From NCBI GenBank assembly GCA_007135745.1, contig SLIH01000454.1, forward strand, positions 1-7,189: 7,189 nucleotides of DNA, in the 5' to 3' direction. Within the stretch, counting starts at the first letter, position 1. Each line of letters starts with the position of its first letter. Below are positions 6,525 through 7,189 of this stretch, piece by piece. This DNA is from Halomonas sp. (GTDB lineage: Bacteria > Pseudomonadota > Gammaproteobacteria > Pseudomonadales > Oleiphilaceae). Under the pieces are notes generated by a model that had not been told where the DNA came from, did not search any database, and worked only from the letters and a program-made list of their open reading frames with translations. Both the position numbers and the translations under genes were made by a program.

Positions 6525-6930
6525 GCTGAAGAATAAGACGCCGCTGCTCGGGCGTGCTCTGACGGAAACGACGCAGCAATTCACGCTCGTCTTCCGAAAA
6601 CTCGATCTCGTCGACCAGACTCTCCAACTCTTCCAGGGCCGTCGTGACGCCGCGATCATCGGTACCCTCAAGGCCTGGAAGCATCAGTTGGGACGCGTCC
6701 GATTCGGCTCCATCAAGATCAAGCAGCTGGGTCAGTGGCGTCGCGGTGCGAAGGGAAAGGCGGACCAACTCATCGAGCGTGGGATAGACTCGCTCAAGCG
6801 GTGAGGTCAGTTCCCAGGCCGTCACGGTCTGCTCGTCGGTACCACAGAGTGACGCCAGATCCGCGCACGAAAGTCGACGTCGGTCACGCAGCTGACGACA
6901 GCGAAGATTAAAGCTCTGTAAACAGCGCAT
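6511..6930 (-). CDS. Small helix-turn-helix (XRE-like) transcriptional regulator
   Basis: The product is 139 residues. An N-terminal XRE-like helix-turn-helix spans roughly residues 8-70: LRCRQLRDRRRLSCADLASL, then CGTDEQTVTAWE as turn and recognition helix, then TLDELVRLSLRTATPLTQLL. An acidic linker follows (72-113), and a charged C-terminal helix (ELLRRFRQSTPEQRRLILQLM, 117-137) may mediate dimerisation. No ligand-binding domain is seen. The ATG at 6930 is chosen because it opens the HTH domain, follows AGGGG (6939-6943) at eight bases, and lies about 20 bases downstream of a likely promoter start. The in-frame extension to 7083 would run upstream of that promoter, and a GTG at 6939 is a minor alternative. 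The gene is divergent from an RND exporter gene, so that exporter, or the regulator itself, is a natural but unproven target. Its end overlaps the kinase gene. Confidence 0.82.
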   Translation of the reverse strand: MRCLQSFNLRCRQLRDRRRLSCADLASLCGTDEQTVTAWELTSPLERVYPTLDELVRLSLRTATPLTQLLDLDGAESDASQLMLPGLEGTDDRGVTTALEELESLVDEIEFSEDERELLRRFRQSTPEQRRLILQLMND

Positions 6931-6957
6931 GAACGCCACCCCTGTTTTGCGGTCTTC

Positions 6958-6987
6958 ATTGTAACGGGACAGGCCAATACATGGTAA
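6958..6987 (-). promoter_or_regulatory. Probable sigma-70 promoter of the HTH regulator gene
   Basis: On the minus strand a -35-like TTACCA (6982-6987) is separated by 18 bases from a -10 TACAAT (6958-6963), which matches the consensus at five of six positions. Transcription would start near 6951, leaving a leader of about 20 bases before the ATG at 6930. The spacing supports that start. No equally good promoter was found for the divergent exporter gene. Confidence 0.5.
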
Positions 6988-7061
6988 CGTAATGCGCTGC
7001 GAACCGACTATCAATGGAAAACCACCAATCAACAACAAAATTCCAGAGAGGCAGAGGTACT

Positions 7062-7189
7062 GTGGCTTCCCGTTTACTATCAATCTATAGCCGAACCGTA
7101 CTATCCCATCCAGCGATCACATTGGTCCTTGTTCTGCTGGTGGCGATTCTTGCCGGCCTGCGACTGGATCAGTTCCGACTGGATGCGTC
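7062..7189 (+). CDS. RND-superfamily (MMPL-type) exporter, N-terminal fragment cut by window edge
   Basis: Only 42 codons are present and the frame is open to the last base. The fragment reads from a GTG start through LLSIYSRTVLSHPAIT into a hydrophobic segment (about residues 18-34, rich in Leu and Val), followed by LRLDQFRLDAS. A short amphipathic lead, HP just before the first membrane helix, and an F-x-L-DAS motif after it are typical of predicted RND exporters and MMPL-like lipid transporters of gammaproteobacteria. The rest of the protein, usually about 750-900 residues with two membrane domains, would lie to the right. GTG 7062 is chosen because GAGG (7054-7057) and GAGAGG (7046-7051) lie just upstream. 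An in-frame ATG at 7014 would add 16 polar residues but lacks a clear ribosome site. The substrate is unknown. The identification rests on a short stretch. Confidence 0.65.
   Translation, partial: MASRLLSIYSRTVLSHPAITLVLVLLVAILAGLRLDQFRLDA

Noticed and set aside
6931..7083. N-terminal extension of the HTH regulator to an ATG at 7083
   Set aside because: It would run through the likely promoter of the gene and overlap the start of the exporter gene, and the residues are not HTH-like.

Overview
This 7.2 kb window looks like ordinary chromosome from a GC-rich gammaproteobacterium. The Zwf, Edd and GalU proteins read like the enterobacterial/pseudomonad versions, and the gene density and tight junctions fit. 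A marine genus such as Marinobacter or Halomonas is a guess from overall feel, not something the sequence proves. No mobile element, CRISPR array, tRNA or rRNA was seen.

Layout from left to right. (1) Positions 1-1168, plus strand: the C-terminal part of a Memo-family protein (AmrB) overlaps an AMMECR1-domain protein (AmrA). These are two of the three parts of the conserved but poorly understood AmmeMemoRadiSam set. (2) Positions 1172-4550, minus strand: a carbon-metabolism operon of zwf (glucose-6-phosphate dehydrogenase) and edd (6-phosphogluconate dehydratase). It is preceded by a possible 27-codon leader ORF. Leader-zwf and zwf-edd are both joined by 4-base ATGA overlaps. (3) Positions 4471-4637: a divergent control region. 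(4) Positions 4638-6524, plus strand: galU (UDP-glucose synthesis), a stem-loop, then a P-loop kinase of the plant glycerate kinase/Tda10/YggC type. (5) Positions 6511-6930, minus strand: a small helix-turn-helix regulator whose 3' end overlaps the kinase gene. (6) From 7062 to the right edge, plus strand: the first 42 codons of a probable RND-superfamily exporter.

How the genes fit together. Zwf and Edd, with a 6-phosphogluconolactonase encoded elsewhere, take glucose-6-phosphate into the Entner-Doudoroff pathway. GalU sits on the other side of the same control region and uses glucose-1-phosphate to make UDP-glucose for envelope and storage glycans, so the divergent arrangement places two competing uses of hexose phosphate back to back. 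Eda, Pgl and HexR are not in the window. Both convergent gene pairs (amrA/edd and kinase/HTH) have essentially no space for terminators.

The most interesting unannotated item is the short ORF directly in front of zwf. It has a consensus Shine-Dalgarno sequence and its stop codon overlaps the zwf start.
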